From: Minisyncoccota bacterium
GTDB lineage: Bacteria; Patescibacteriota; Minisyncoccia; Phycocordibacterales; UBA918
Assembly (NCBI GenBank): GCA_021129515.1
Contig: JAJOLD010000004.1
Span: forward strand, 21,046-55,875
Direction of reading: 5' to 3'
DNA: 34,830 nucleotides
Positions 8,434 to 16,802 of the stretch are shown in pieces. The first letter of the stretch is position 1; each line of letters begins with the position of its first letter. The position numbers and the translations under genes were made by a program. A model generated the notes under the pieces. That model ran no database searches and was not told the origin of the DNA. It saw only the letters and a program-made list of their open reading frames with translations.

Positions 8434-9696
8434 ATGAGACAAACAACACTATTCACTAAAACACAGAAAGAAGCCCCTGCTGATGAGGTGGCAAAGAACG
8501 CACAACTCCTTATTCGTGCGGGGTATATTTACAAAAATATGGCAGGAGCCTATTCTTTTCTGCCACTGGGACTCCGTGTGATTGAAAATATTAACCGGAT
8601 TATTCGTGAAGAGATGGATGCTATTGGTGGGCAAGAAGTGCATATGCCGTCACTCCAAGACCCAGAGCTCTGGAAGAAAACTGACCGTTGGAGTGATGCA
8701 CATGTCGATGTGTGGTTTAAGTCACAGCTGCAAGCAGGAGGTGAGGTTGGTTTTGGTTGGACACACGAAGAAGTAGTGACTGAACTCATGCGTAGATTTG
8801 TGTCTTCGTATAAAGATTTGCCGTTGTTTGTATATCAAATTCAAAATAAATTTCGTAATGAGGTGCGTGCAAAAAGCGGTATCATGCGGACACGAGAATT
8901 CTGGATGAAAGATCTCTACTCGTTTTGCGCCACTCAGGAAGCCCATGATGCATTTCATGAAGCATGTGCTGATGCATACATGAAGATTTTTGACCGACTT
9001 GGCTTTGGTGCTCAAACCTATAAAACATTTGCATCAGGCGGTGCATTCTCAAAGGTCAGTCATGAATTTCAAACACTTGCAGAAGCTGGTGAGGATATTG
9101 TCTATGTGAGTGAGGAGAAAGGTGTTGCGGTCAATGAGGAAGTGCTTGCAGAGGCTGACCTAACAGAACTTGGCGTGACCAAAGACGAGCTTGAAAAACG
9201 AAAGAGTATTGAAGTTGGAAATATTTTCTCACTGGGTACGAAATTCTCGGAAGCACTCGGGTTACATTTCAAAGATGAGCATGGTGAAAATCAGCCAGTG
9301 ATTATGGGTTCATATGGTATTGGTCCAGCACGTGCAATGGGTACAATAGTAGACCTACTTTCTGACGAGAAGGGGATTGTGTGGCCAGCAAGTGTCGCGC
9401 CATACCAGGTCCACCTCGTGGGACTCAATGGGAACGATGCCGAAATTCGTGACTATACCGATGGTATCTATAGCGCACTCAGGAAGCGAGGGGTGTCGGT
9501 CCTCTATGACGATAGGGATGCACGACCAGGAGAGAAATTTGCAGACAGCGACCTCCTCGGTATGCCGTACCGAGTGGTGGTGAGTAAGCGCACGAAGGAA
9601 GAGGGGATGTTTGAGGTGGTTGAGCGAAGCATGGGTGAGACCATGGCGCTTACCGAAGAAGCGCTCTACGCGAAGTTCAGTAATCAAGATACGTAA
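8434..9696 (+). CDS. proS: Prolyl-tRNA synthetase, compact form without editing domain
   Basis: 420 aa. Class II synthetase that charges tRNA-Pro. Motif 1 region is at about 46-70, TxE loop WTHEE at 109-113, motif 2 at about 139-160 (FRNEVRAKSGIMRTREF), and motif 3 near 292-300 (GSYGIGPAR). A C-terminal anticodon-binding domain begins near 320 (VAPYQVHLVGLN). Bacterial-type ProRS of about 570 aa carries an editing domain of about 180 residues between motifs 2 and 3; here that stretch is only about 130 residues in total, so the editing domain is lost or reduced to a stub. The 169-nt region after the rseP terminator has no T-box signature that I can see. The stop overlaps the mreB start by one base. 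Confidence 0.96.
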   Translation: MRQTTLFTKTQKEAPADEVAKNAQLLIRAGYIYKNMAGAYSFLPLGLRVIENINRIIREEMDAIGGQEVHMPSLQDPELWKKTDRWSDAHVDVWFKSQLQAGGEVGFGWTHEEVVTELMRRFVSSYKDLPLFVYQIQNKFRNEVRAKSGIMRTREFWMKDLYSFCATQEAHDAFHEACADAYMKIFDRLGFGAQTYKTFASGGAFSKVSHEFQTLAEAGEDIVYVSEEKGVAVNEEVLAEADLTELGVTKDELEKRKSIEVGNIFSLGTKFSEALGLHFKDEHGENQPVIMGSYGIGPARAMGTIVDLLSDEKGIVWPASVAPYQVHLVGLNGNDAEIRDYTDGIYSALRKRGVSVLYDDRDARPGEKFADSDLLGMPYRVVVSKRTKEEGMFEVVERSMGETMALTEEALYAKFSNQDT

Positions 9697-10766
9697 TGAA
9701 GACCGTCGTCCAATTTTTTGATAAAACGCTTGAATCCATTTCCACTGATATTGGTATCGATTTAGGTACGGCAAATACGCTGGTCTATGTGAAAGGCAAG
9801 GGGGTGGTCCTTAACGAACCAACCATTGTTGCATTGAACAAAAAGACCGGGCAACTCGTTGCTGTCGGCAATGAAGCAAAAACGATGCTCGGGCGAACGC
9901 CTGCGCATATCGATGTCGTACGACCACTGGTGGATGGCGTTATATCAGACTTTGAGGTGACCGAAGAAATGCTCGGATACCTTATCTCAAAAGTACGCTC
10001 AGGCACGCGGTCTGTGGTGGCGCCACGGGTATTGGTGGGTGTCCCGTCGGGTATTACCAACGTCGAAATGCGTGCAGCACGAGACGCTGCGCGCAATGCC
10101 GGTGCACGTGATGTCTTTCTCATTGAAGAGCCGGTTGCTGCTGCCATTGGAGCAAAACTCCCGGTACATACCCCGAATGGGAGTATGATTATTGATATCG
10201 GTGGTGGTACCACTGATATTGCGGTCATGTCGCTTAATGGTATTGTGACCTCAAAAAATCTTCGGATTGCCGGAGATAGATTGAATCAAGATATTGTGAG
10301 CTACATCAGAGACCAGTTTAAAGTATTGGTGGGCGATAAGACTGCTGAGGAAACCAAAATCGCATTAGCATCTGTCGAGCGGCAAAATGACTCAAAAGAA
10401 GTAGTGGTGCGCGGTCGCGATGTGGTCACCGGATTGCCACGTGAAGTGGTTATCACCGACTCAGATATTCGTGAGGCAGTACTAAGCTCCATCAATAGCA
10501 TTGTTGAGTCGGTGCGTGATGTAATTGAGCTCACGCCACCTGAAGTACTTGCTGACGTGATGCAGCGCGGTGTGCATGTGTCTGGCGGTGGTGCGCTCAT
10601 ACCAGGTGTCTCCGATATGCTTGCCGAGGTGCTCAAAATACCAGTTGTCGTGGTTCCAGATCCACTGCGCGCTGTGGTACGTGGTACGGGCATTGTGCTT
10701 GAAAACTTAGACGCATATGAAGAACTTCTCATCGAAAACGAAGGCGAGCTATCGCCGCAATTCTAA
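9696..10766 (+). CDS. mreB: Rod shape-determining protein MreB
   Basis: 356 aa, close to the normal length. Actin-like ATPase that forms membrane-bound filaments and steers lateral wall synthesis. The N-terminus has a short amphipathic-type extension (VVQFFDKTLESI), then phosphate-1 motif DIGIDLGTANT at 18-28, and phosphate-2 motif DIGGGTTDIAV at about 167-177. An adenosine-motif region with SGGGALIPG follows near 300. Its ATG overlaps the last base of the proS stop (TAATG), a coupling arrangement. The last 50 nt overlap mreC in another frame. Its presence suggests a rod-shaped cell. Confidence 0.98.
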   Translation: MKTVVQFFDKTLESISTDIGIDLGTANTLVYVKGKGVVLNEPTIVALNKKTGQLVAVGNEAKTMLGRTPAHIDVVRPLVDGVISDFEVTEEMLGYLISKVRSGTRSVVAPRVLVGVPSGITNVEMRAARDAARNAGARDVFLIEEPVAAAIGAKLPVHTPNGSMIIDIGGGTTDIAVMSLNGIVTSKNLRIAGDRLNQDIVSYIRDQFKVLVGDKTAEETKIALASVERQNDSKEVVVRGRDVVTGLPREVVITDSDIREAVLSSINSIVESVRDVIELTPPEVLADVMQRGVHVSGGGALIPGVSDMLAEVLKIPVVVVPDPLRAVVRGTGIVLENLDAYEELLIENEGELSPQF

Positions 10767-11682
10767 TCACCGCACGATACGCACCACGCTCTTGTGGGTT
10801 GCGGGAGCTGTGGCGGTGGTGTATGTGTTGGGCAGTATTATTGCGTACCTCTTTGCGTATGTATCAAAGCCGGTATTGGTGGTCCGTACGTGGCTGACCG
10901 AATCGACCGATACTGTGCCGATGTACTTTAGAGAGCGCAGTGCACTCATCGATGAAATTGCGGTACTGGAAGAGCAGCTCTCTGCAAAGAGTGGTAGTGC
11001 AGTGACACTCGCGCGGGTGACCCGTGAAAATGAAGAACTGCGTGCATTGCTTGGTGGGGGACACGACCAGCGTATCGCCGCTGGGGTGGTCGCGCGTCCA
11101 CCGTTTTTGCCATACGATGCATTGCTTATTGATAGGGGTACCGCACACGGTATTCAGAAAAACGCCATTGTATATCATTTTAATGATCAGGCGATTGGAT
11201 TTGTGTCTCGGGTATTTGAACAGAGTGCGCTGGTAACACTCTTTTCAACCGCAGGTGCGGCATCTACCGTGTATATTATGGGTCCTGATATTTACACCAC
11301 TGCATATGGTATGGGTGGTGGTGTGGTGCGTGTGAGTGTGCCGCAGGGTATTGCACTTGCGGCGGGTAATGTGGTGCTGCTGCCTTCACTGCATACGGGA
11401 CATCTTGGACGTATCAATAGCGTGCAGTCAGTGTCGACCCAGCCTGAGCAGTATGGGTTTGTGACAGCAGATATTCCGATACAGTCGCTCCGGTTGGTGA
11501 GTGTGAGTACTCAGGTCTTTGAACCAATTACTTTTGAAGAGGCGGAGACCTACATTGCATCACTCACCTACGACATGCTTAAGATCGATGTGCCTGCCGA
11601 TGTACTGGCAGAGGTGGGCACCTCTACGGTTGCCTCAAGCACTCCGTTGACTGCATCGAGTACACCATCTACTCAAGAATAA
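10717..11682 (+). CDS. mreC: Rod shape-determining protein MreC
   Basis: 321 aa. MreC links the cytoplasmic MreB filament to periplasmic or extracellular wall synthases. A basic N-terminus (KTKASYRRNSNHRTIRTT) is followed by one membrane helix at about 23-50, a coiled coil at about 75-110 (IDEIAVLEEQLSAKSG, NEELRALLG), and the two-lobed MreC core from about 120, with VARPPFLPYDALLIDRGTAHGI as the typical entry segment shortened to fit. The tail is Ser/Thr-rich. The start overlaps the end of mreB by 50 nt; the basic stretch fits positive-inside topology, so I keep the long form. A later start would lose these charges. mreD position follows after 3 nt. Confidence 0.93.
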   Translation: MKNFSSKTKASYRRNSNHRTIRTTLLWVAGAVAVVYVLGSIIAYLFAYVSKPVLVVRTWLTESTDTVPMYFRERSALIDEIAVLEEQLSAKSGSAVTLARVTRENEELRALLGGGHDQRIAAGVVARPPFLPYDALLIDRGTAHGIQKNAIVYHFNDQAIGFVSRVFEQSALVTLFSTAGAASTVYIMGPDIYTTAYGMGGGVVRVSVPQGIALAAGNVVLLPSLHTGHLGRINSVQSVSTQPEQYGFVTADIPIQSLRLVSVSTQVFEPITFEEAETYIASLTYDMLKIDVPADVLAEVGTSTVASSTPLTASSTPSTQE

Positions 11683-11685
11683 TAT

Positions 11686-11937
11686 ATGCGATTTTGGATT
11701 TTTATAGCAGTACTCATTGTTGCCCTTACTCTTCCGGTATGGTGTTTCCTTATTAGCGCGGCATTGTATGCCTTATGGCGACCTGCATATGAGCTACTCT
11801 GTATTGGTGTATGTATCGATGCACAATTTGGGGTGGTCTACGAGGGGCTTCCGTATCTGTACACACTGAGTGCAGGTGGCATCATACTACTCGCTGATAT
11901 GATGAAGCCTCTGTTGATGGTATACGACACCACATAG
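11686..11937 (+). CDS. Short hydrophobic protein at the mreD position
   Basis: 83 aa, about half the length of typical MreD. Two or three membrane helices are likely: residues 4-30 (IFIAVLIVALTLPVWCFLI), about 36-50, and about 60-78. The gene lies between mreC and a class B PBP (gaps of 3 and 2 nt), exactly where mreD is expected, so it is probably a reduced MreD. Sequence alone is too short and hydrophobic to prove this. It has no SD (AATATATG context), and translation probably depends on coupling to mreC. If it is MreD, it would assist MreC and the PBP2/RodA elongation complex in the membrane. Confidence 0.7.
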   Translation: MRFWIFIAVLIVALTLPVWCFLISAALYALWRPAYELLCIGVCIDAQFGVVYEGLPYLYTLSAGGIILLADMMKPLLMVYDTT

Positions 11938-11939
11938 CT

Positions 11940-13634
11940 ATGTCTCTATTCAATCGGAAACAAAAAAAGGAAATTTCTTTTGAAGAAATTTTGTTAGATG
12001 CTTCAAATCTGCCGTCCTTTGATACCGGACGTATGGAAGGGCATATGGAGCTGCCGCTTTCGCGGGTGAGCATCATGAGTGTGGGTATAGTCTTTGTCAT
12101 TATTGCAAGTGTGTTTACCTTCAAACTATTCACCATTCAGGTGGTGGAAGGGGATGCGTATGCTGCGCGGAGTGAGAACAATCGGGTGAGTACCTCAGTG
12201 ATTGTGGCTGAGCGGGGGGCAATTTACGACAGGCGTGGTGATTTAATCGTGTGGAATGAGCGCGACCAAGAAGGTGAATATGGATTTCCCATGCGTGCAT
12301 ATACCGATAGAAAAGGATTTGGACAACTTATTGGATATGTGAGTTACCCAAAAACCGATGCTGCTGGTTTTTATTATCGGACCGAGTATGTCGGACGTAG
12401 TGGTGTTGAAGAGGCGTATCATGATGCACTCAGTGGTGCCAATGGTGAGCAGCTCGTTGAGGTCAATGCAGTAGGTGAGGTAATTTCAAACCACGTAGTG
12501 CGCGCCCCAACACCGGGCGATGATTTGGTGCTTTCTATTGATGCCGAACTCTCTGAAGAAATATATACTCTGCTTGCCACAACGACTGAAACCAATGGTT
12601 TTCGCACAGGTGCAGCAGCCATTATGGACGTGCATACCGGTGCATTGCTCGCGCTTTCGAGTTTCCCATCATATGATCCAGAGGTGTTAGCTGATGGTGA
12701 TGATGCCGACGCTATTGCCGCACTCAACAACGACAATCGGTATCCGTTTTTAAATAAAGTGGTCGGAGGTGTCTATACACCTGGGTCAATTGTAAAGCCG
12801 ATTGTGGCATACGCTGCACTCGTTGAAAACATTATCGACCCCATGCAGGTCATGTATAGCAATGGCTCCTTGGTGGTGCCCAACCCCTATAATCCAAGCA
12901 ACCCAACAATTTTTCGTGATTGGCGTGCGCATGGCAAAATGACCATGCGTGACGCGATTGCATACTCTTCCAACGTCTATTTCTATACCATTGGTGGAGG
13001 CTTTGGTGATCAAAAAGGGCTTGGAATTACGAAAATAAATGAATACATGCGACTCTTTGGCCTTGGCGAAAAAACCGGCGTGCAGCTGCTTGGTGAGCAA
13101 AAGGGTACGGTACCGAACCCCGAATGGAAGCGTGCGGTGTTTGATGATGATTGGCGATTGGGAGATACCTACCTTACGTCTATTGGGCAGTTTGGGTTTC
13201 AGGTGACGCCTATACAAATGCTGCGCGCATACGCTGCATTAGCCAATGGCGGTACACTCATAACTCCACATATTGTATACGGTGCACAGGGAGCTACACG
13301 CGATATTATGCTCGACACTGCACAGTTGCAGATTATTCAGGAGGGTATGCGGCAAACCGTTATACAAGATGGTGGTACCGCGCGAGCACTTGAGCGCAAA
13401 GATGTTGCCGTGGCAGGGAAGTCTGGGACCGCAGAGCTTGGGCATGATAATGCGCGGGTGAACTCGTGGATTTCAGGCTACTTCCCCTATGAGGAACCGC
13501 AGTATGCCTTTGTACTTTTCATGGAAAATGGACCAAGGGCAAATACCGTAGGTGCGTCATCGGTGATGGGTAAGGTGCTCGATTGGATAGGGGAGCACCG
13601 ACCAGAGTATTTTGGTATAGAAGAAAATTCATAA
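11940..13634 (+). CDS. mrdA: Penicillin-binding protein 2 (class B, elongasome transpeptidase)
   Basis: 564 aa. Class B PBP that cross-links peptidoglycan during elongation. A cytoplasmic N-terminal tail of about 42 residues precedes one membrane helix at 45-70. The PBP dimerisation region carries ERGAIYDRRGDLIVWN at about 90-105 and GRSGVEEAYHDALSG near 150. The transpeptidase domain has all three motifs: SIVK at 283-286 (in TPGSIVKP), SSN at 343-345, and KSGT at 494-497. Placement directly after mreBC marks it as the elongation enzyme, as opposed to the ftsI paralogue at 18918. Start ATG in GCTATG context. No rodA is visible in the window. Confidence 0.95.
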   Translation: MSLFNRKQKKEISFEEILLDASNLPSFDTGRMEGHMELPLSRVSIMSVGIVFVIIASVFTFKLFTIQVVEGDAYAARSENNRVSTSVIVAERGAIYDRRGDLIVWNERDQEGEYGFPMRAYTDRKGFGQLIGYVSYPKTDAAGFYYRTEYVGRSGVEEAYHDALSGANGEQLVEVNAVGEVISNHVVRAPTPGDDLVLSIDAELSEEIYTLLATTTETNGFRTGAAAIMDVHTGALLALSSFPSYDPEVLADGDDADAIAALNNDNRYPFLNKVVGGVYTPGSIVKPIVAYAALVENIIDPMQVMYSNGSLVVPNPYNPSNPTIFRDWRAHGKMTMRDAIAYSSNVYFYTIGGGFGDQKGLGITKINEYMRLFGLGEKTGVQLLGEQKGTVPNPEWKRAVFDDDWRLGDTYLTSIGQFGFQVTPIQMLRAYAALANGGTLITPHIVYGAQGATRDIMLDTAQLQIIQEGMRQTVIQDGGTARALERKDVAVAGKSGTAELGHDNARVNSWISGYFPYEEPQYAFVLFMENGPRANTVGASSVMGKVLDWIGEHRPEYFGIEENS

Positions 13635-13787
13635 AAATCAAATATAAAAAAGCAAAGAGCAAAAAGTATGATGTGGTGTGGACATCATGGGGTGCTTGAT
13701 GGTGTGACCACCGCTCCGTATCGGAATACCTTACTTTTTTATTTTTTCTATGTACTTTTACTTTTTGATGTTTACATTTTGATTTTT
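13633..13787. repeat. MITE-like A/T-rich inverted-repeat element
   Basis: The intergenic region begins with AAAAATCAAA (13633-13642) and ends with its exact reverse complement (13778-13787). Beyond these 10-bp ends the arms stay loosely complementary: A-rich with AAAAAGTA on the left, T-rich with TACTTTTT on the right. The middle is GC-richer (about 13670-13730). It overlaps the last codon of the PBP gene. It could also work as a large terminator hairpin. Confidence 0.45.
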
Positions 13788-13810
13788 GTGCATACAGACT
13801 AGTCCCCAGT

Positions 13811-13838
13811 TTGACTTACATCTCACCCTACGTATAAT
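13811..13838 (+). promoter_or_regulatory. greA promoter
   Basis: TTGACT (13811-13816), a 16-bp spacer, and TATAAT (13833-13838): a near-consensus housekeeping promoter. Transcription would start about 13845, leaving a leader of about 20 nt that has no SD. Confidence 0.8.
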
Positions 13839-13864
13839 TGGGTAACAAATTTTAAATTACACCT

Positions 13865-14338
13865 ATGAATGCACAACAAGATTCGTTCCTAACCAAAGAG
13901 AAATTTGAAGAACTAAAAGCAGAACTTGAACATCTCCGTACCGTTCGTCGCAAGGAGGTTGCAGAGTCACTTGAATATGCACGAAGTCTCGGTGACCTCT
14001 CAGAAAATGCTGAGTACCAAGAGGCTCGTGAAATGCAGGCCGCTATTGAAGAGCGTATCAACCATCTTGAGCAAGTAATTAAGGAGGCGAAGATTGTCGC
14101 TGCAACAAAGAAGGGAGGTGTTGTTGGGCTTGGTTCAGCAGTAACCATTCAGAAGAAGGGCGAAAAAGATAATCGTGCATACACTATTGTCGGTTCAGAA
14201 GAGGCGAACATTCATGAGCACAAGCTCTCATACCTTTCACCACTCGGTGAAGCACTCATGGGTAAAGCAAAGGGAGATGAATTCGATTTTGATACTCCTG
14301 GAGGAAAGCGGTCATACAAAGTGTTGAAGGTTGGGTAA
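13865..14338 (+). CDS. greA: Transcription elongation factor GreA
   Basis: 157 aa, the normal GreA length. GreA enters the RNA polymerase secondary channel and triggers cleavage of backtracked RNA. The N-terminal coiled coil spans about 10-75, with LTKEKFEELKAELEHLRTVR, and at its tip the acidic GDLSENAEYQEA segment that holds the catalytic Asp/Glu pair. The C-terminal FKBP-like domain follows with YTIVGSEEAN and SPLGEALMGKAKGDEF. The start is ATG in CCTATG context behind a near-consensus promoter and without an SD. The gene stands alone, closed by a perfect palindromic hairpin. Confidence 0.98.
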   Translation: MNAQQDSFLTKEKFEELKAELEHLRTVRRKEVAESLEYARSLGDLSENAEYQEAREMQAAIEERINHLEQVIKEAKIVAATKKGGVVGLGSAVTIQKKGEKDNRAYTIVGSEEANIHEHKLSYLSPLGEALMGKAKGDEFDFDTPGGKRSYKVLKVG

Positions 14339-14350
14339 TCACAACCAATA

Positions 14351-14386
14351 CAAAGACGCCGGCAGCGTACGCTGCCGGCGTCTTTG
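14351..14386. terminator. Perfect 36-bp palindrome after greA (terminator)
   Basis: The 18-nt half-site (CAAAGACGCCGGCAGCGT) is followed immediately by its exact reverse complement. The very GC-rich stem begins 13 nt after the greA stop. The downstream T-tract is short (TCTTTG within the arm), so it may act as a terminator or as a 3' end protector. Confidence 0.8.
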
Positions 14387-14409
14387 TGTGTAATAGTATT
14401 CGAATATCG

Positions 14410-14571
14410 TCATTGCGAGGAGGGACGATGAAGCAATCCAGAATCAAACTTCGTCAGCCAAATCTTGCCACAACGGATTACCTTCCGCCATCAAGGTCAA
14501 CTGCTTCTGTATAGTCTGAGTATATTCTAGATTGCTTCGTCGTTCCGTTTCACTGCACTTCTCGCAATGAC
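14410..14571. repeat. Inverted-repeat element (MITE/REP-like) before lysS
   Basis: Left end TCATTGCGAGG with GAAGCAATCC at 14430-14439; right end ATTGCTTCGTCGTTCC and CTCGCAATGA at 14531-14570. The two ends are imperfect reverse complements around about 85 bp. Elements with ends of the type CATTGCGAGG...GAAGCAATCC are widespread intergenic repeats in many bacterial genomes. Its right end supplies a false ATG (14567) in frame with lysS. Confidence 0.7.
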
Positions 14572-14584
14572 ACTGAGCGGAGAC

Positions 14585-14613
14585 TTTATTTTTCCTGCTA
14601 AGAACGTTAGTAT
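14585..14613 (+). promoter_or_regulatory. lysS promoter
   Basis: TTTATT (14585-14590), a 17-bp spacer, TAGTAT (14608-14613; TATAGG overlaps). The ATG at 14621 is 7 nt after the box, so transcription would start almost at the ATG. Confidence 0.5.
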
Positions 14614-14620
14614 AGGCAGC

Positions 14621-16204
14621 ATGTTTTGGGCAGATAAAATTGCAGATGAGGTCATTCGTCGGTATCAATCAAAAATTGATGCAGGAGAGCCAATTATTGT
14701 GCGAGATGAAAAAACCGCATCAGGTAAAGTGCATGTCGGTTCGCTTCGTAGTGCTTCATTGCATGCGGTAGTTGCTGACGTGCTTGCGTCACGAGGTGTA
14801 CCCGTCAAATTCTTATTTGAAATCAATGACTTTGATCCTATGGATGGTATCCCAGGATATCTCGATGAAGCTGCCTATACCCAGTACATGGGCACGCCTC
14901 TTTATAAGATTCCCTCACCAGAGGCTGGAGCTGCAAACTTTGCTGAACTTTACGGACAAGAGTATGTATCGGTATTAGACAAAATAGGATTTCATGCAGA
15001 AATCTACCGCGCTAGTGAGTTGTATCTATCTGGGAAGATGAATGAGGTTATTCGAAAAGCACTCGAGCGTCGTGATGTCGTGCGAAAGATATACAAAGAA
15101 ATTTCCGGAAGCGAACGAGCAGAAGATTGGTTCCCGCTCAATGTTGTGTGTGAGAAGTGTGGGAAACTAAGTTCGACGCGCGTGACTGACTTTGATGGAG
15201 AAACAGTTGGGTACGAATGTTCTTCAGATACCATTTCGTGGGCTGAAGGGTGTGGACACACCGGACGCGTCTCACCATTTGATGGAAATGCAAAACTCCC
15301 CTGGAAACTTGACTGGGCAGCTAAGTTTGCAGTTATTGGTGTTGACTTCGAGGGGGGAGGAAAAGATCACTACTCAAAAGGAGGTTCACGGCAAGTGGCT
15401 GAAGCAATCGCTCGTGAAGTGTTTGATTATGAGCCCCCATATGGTGTGTTCAATGAATTCTTTTTGGTGGGCGGAAAGAAGATGTCTTCTTCAAAAGGAA
15501 ATGCCGCGACAGCATATGAGATGTCTGAATTATTGCCGCCGCATATACTCCGGCTTTTGCTTTTAAAAACCCCAATCAATCGTCAAATTGATTTTGATCC
15601 AAGCGGTGACGCAATTCCTGTGCTGTTTGACACCTATGACCGTTTAGCTGCGAAAGCATGGTCAGGTGCCGATGATGACGACACACAACTCTTTACCTTT
15701 GCACATCTCCCCGAGCTGCGTGAGCAAAACGTCGAGCGCTTCTTACCGCGCTTCTCACAGGTTGCCTTTTTTGTGCAAATGCCACACATGAACATTGCAG
15801 AAGAGGTTGCTACCTTGAAAGAAAGTTCACTCACAGAGGATGATGAAAGAGAACTCACTATGCGAAGTGAGTATGCTCGAACCTGGCTTCAAGGCTATGC
15901 AGATGAGCAATTCATTTTTACATTGCAGGAGACAGTGCCAGAGAGGGCAGCTGATCTCACCGCAGAACAGAAAACAGCGCTTGGTGTACTTGCGGATAAA
16001 ATTACGGCAACTGAGACATATGATGGACCGGAGTTACATAAGCTCATCCATGAGGTCAAGGAAGAATCGGGACTTACACCAAAAGAATTTTTCTCAGCAA
16101 TATATATTGTCTTCCTTGGGAAGGAGAGTGGACCAAAAGTAGGATGGTTCCTTTCAATACTCGAGAAAGAATTTGTGATTAAACGGTTACTGCTACAAGG
16201 ATAA
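14621..16204 (+). CDS. lysS: Lysyl-tRNA synthetase, class I
   Basis: 527 aa from the ATG at 14621. The frame also opens at 14567, but those 18 codons lie in a repeat end and across the promoter, and the protein family begins at MFWADKIADEV. Class I LysRS charges tRNA-Lys with a Rossmann-fold core unrelated to the common class II enzyme. The HIGH-type motif is HVGS at 38-41, the KMSKS-type loop is KMSSSK at 287-292. A zinc-ribbon pattern is seen: Cys177 and Cys180 (CEKC), later CSSD and a CGH turn. INDFDPMDGIP near 67 is also family-typical. The C-terminal helical domain binds the anticodon. This form is typical of archaea, some bacteria and many CPR. It ends before a bidirectional terminator. 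Confidence 0.95.
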   Translation: MFWADKIADEVIRRYQSKIDAGEPIIVRDEKTASGKVHVGSLRSASLHAVVADVLASRGVPVKFLFEINDFDPMDGIPGYLDEAAYTQYMGTPLYKIPSPEAGAANFAELYGQEYVSVLDKIGFHAEIYRASELYLSGKMNEVIRKALERRDVVRKIYKEISGSERAEDWFPLNVVCEKCGKLSSTRVTDFDGETVGYECSSDTISWAEGCGHTGRVSPFDGNAKLPWKLDWAAKFAVIGVDFEGGGKDHYSKGGSRQVAEAIAREVFDYEPPYGVFNEFFLVGGKKMSSSKGNAATAYEMSELLPPHILRLLLLKTPINRQIDFDPSGDAIPVLFDTYDRLAAKAWSGADDDDTQLFTFAHLPELREQNVERFLPRFSQVAFFVQMPHMNIAEEVATLKESSLTEDDERELTMRSEYARTWLQGYADEQFIFTLQETVPERAADLTAEQKTALGVLADKITATETYDGPELHKLIHEVKEESGLTPKEFFSAIYIVFLGKESGPKVGWFLSILEKEFVIKRLLLQG

Positions 16205-16278
16205 GATGCAACGTAGAACATGCTATGTCCTACGTTACAAAAGTGGGTGAAGCATAGGGGTGTGTCTAGGATGTGAGT

Positions 16279-16306
16279 AAAACCTACCGGTTAGCTGGCA
16301 GGTTTT
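16279..16306. terminator. Bidirectional terminator between lysS and the orphan minus-strand gene
   Basis: AAAACCTACC and GGCAGGTTTT form a 10-bp stem with one mismatch around an 8-nt loop, with A and T runs at the two ends. It sits between two convergent genes. Confidence 0.65.
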
Positions 16307-16381
16307 GCTGTGTAAAAAGAAATAGCACGAGTGACCATGCTATTGAGTGAGGTGTTTTAGTTATATCTACTATGCTGCTTT

Positions 16382-16771
16382 TTATGTTTCATGTAGTGAG
16401 AGGCATACTATACTACTGTCGTCAGGATGACGCGTACCTTGTGCGATGACAGTGCCACTATGTTCAAGTTGCACTTCATATTGTCCAAGTTGTGTTTTGT
16501 GTCCAGTACGCTGCATGCTTTTGATGAGTTGCTGTCGATTATGGGCAGATGTACTCGTGTTGAACAAATCATGCATGCGGGTAATATCTTCCCATTGCAT
16601 CATTATCTTATGCCCTATAAAATTTCCACCGAGCATGTACAGCGGACTCCATGAGTCTTTCCCCAGGGTGTTTTTTGCTAGGAGCCACTGCCAGAATCTC
16701 CCTGACTTCTCTGTAAAAGCTTCAAAAAGAACATGGTGGACGATAAGCGACTCTCCAGTTTCTTTCTTCAT
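16382..16771 (-). CDS. Orphan 129-aa protein, unknown function
   Basis: The frame is open up to 16840, but that upstream part contains a TTGACA/TACTGT promoter, and a consensus SD (AAGGAG, 16778-16783) lies 6 nt before the ATG at 16771. I therefore choose 16771, giving 129 aa starting MKKETGESLIVHHVLFEAF. No signal peptide or membrane segment is visible. The middle part is aromatic and basic (RFWQWLLAKNTLGKDSW), later QWEDITRMHDLF and a Gln/His-rich region. I do not recognise a family. It stands alone on the minus strand between lysS and the dcw cluster and has an SD-type start unlike its neighbours, which would fit an acquired accessory gene; this is an inference. Confidence 0.7.
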   Translation of the reverse strand: MKKETGESLIVHHVLFEAFTEKSGRFWQWLLAKNTLGKDSWSPLYMLGGNFIGHKIMMQWEDITRMHDLFNTSTSAHNRQQLIKSMQRTGHKTQLGQYEVQLEHSGTVIAQGTRHPDDSSIVCLSLHET

Positions 16772-16802
16772 CACGTACTCCTTAATGGTATGTGTAGTAC
16801 AT

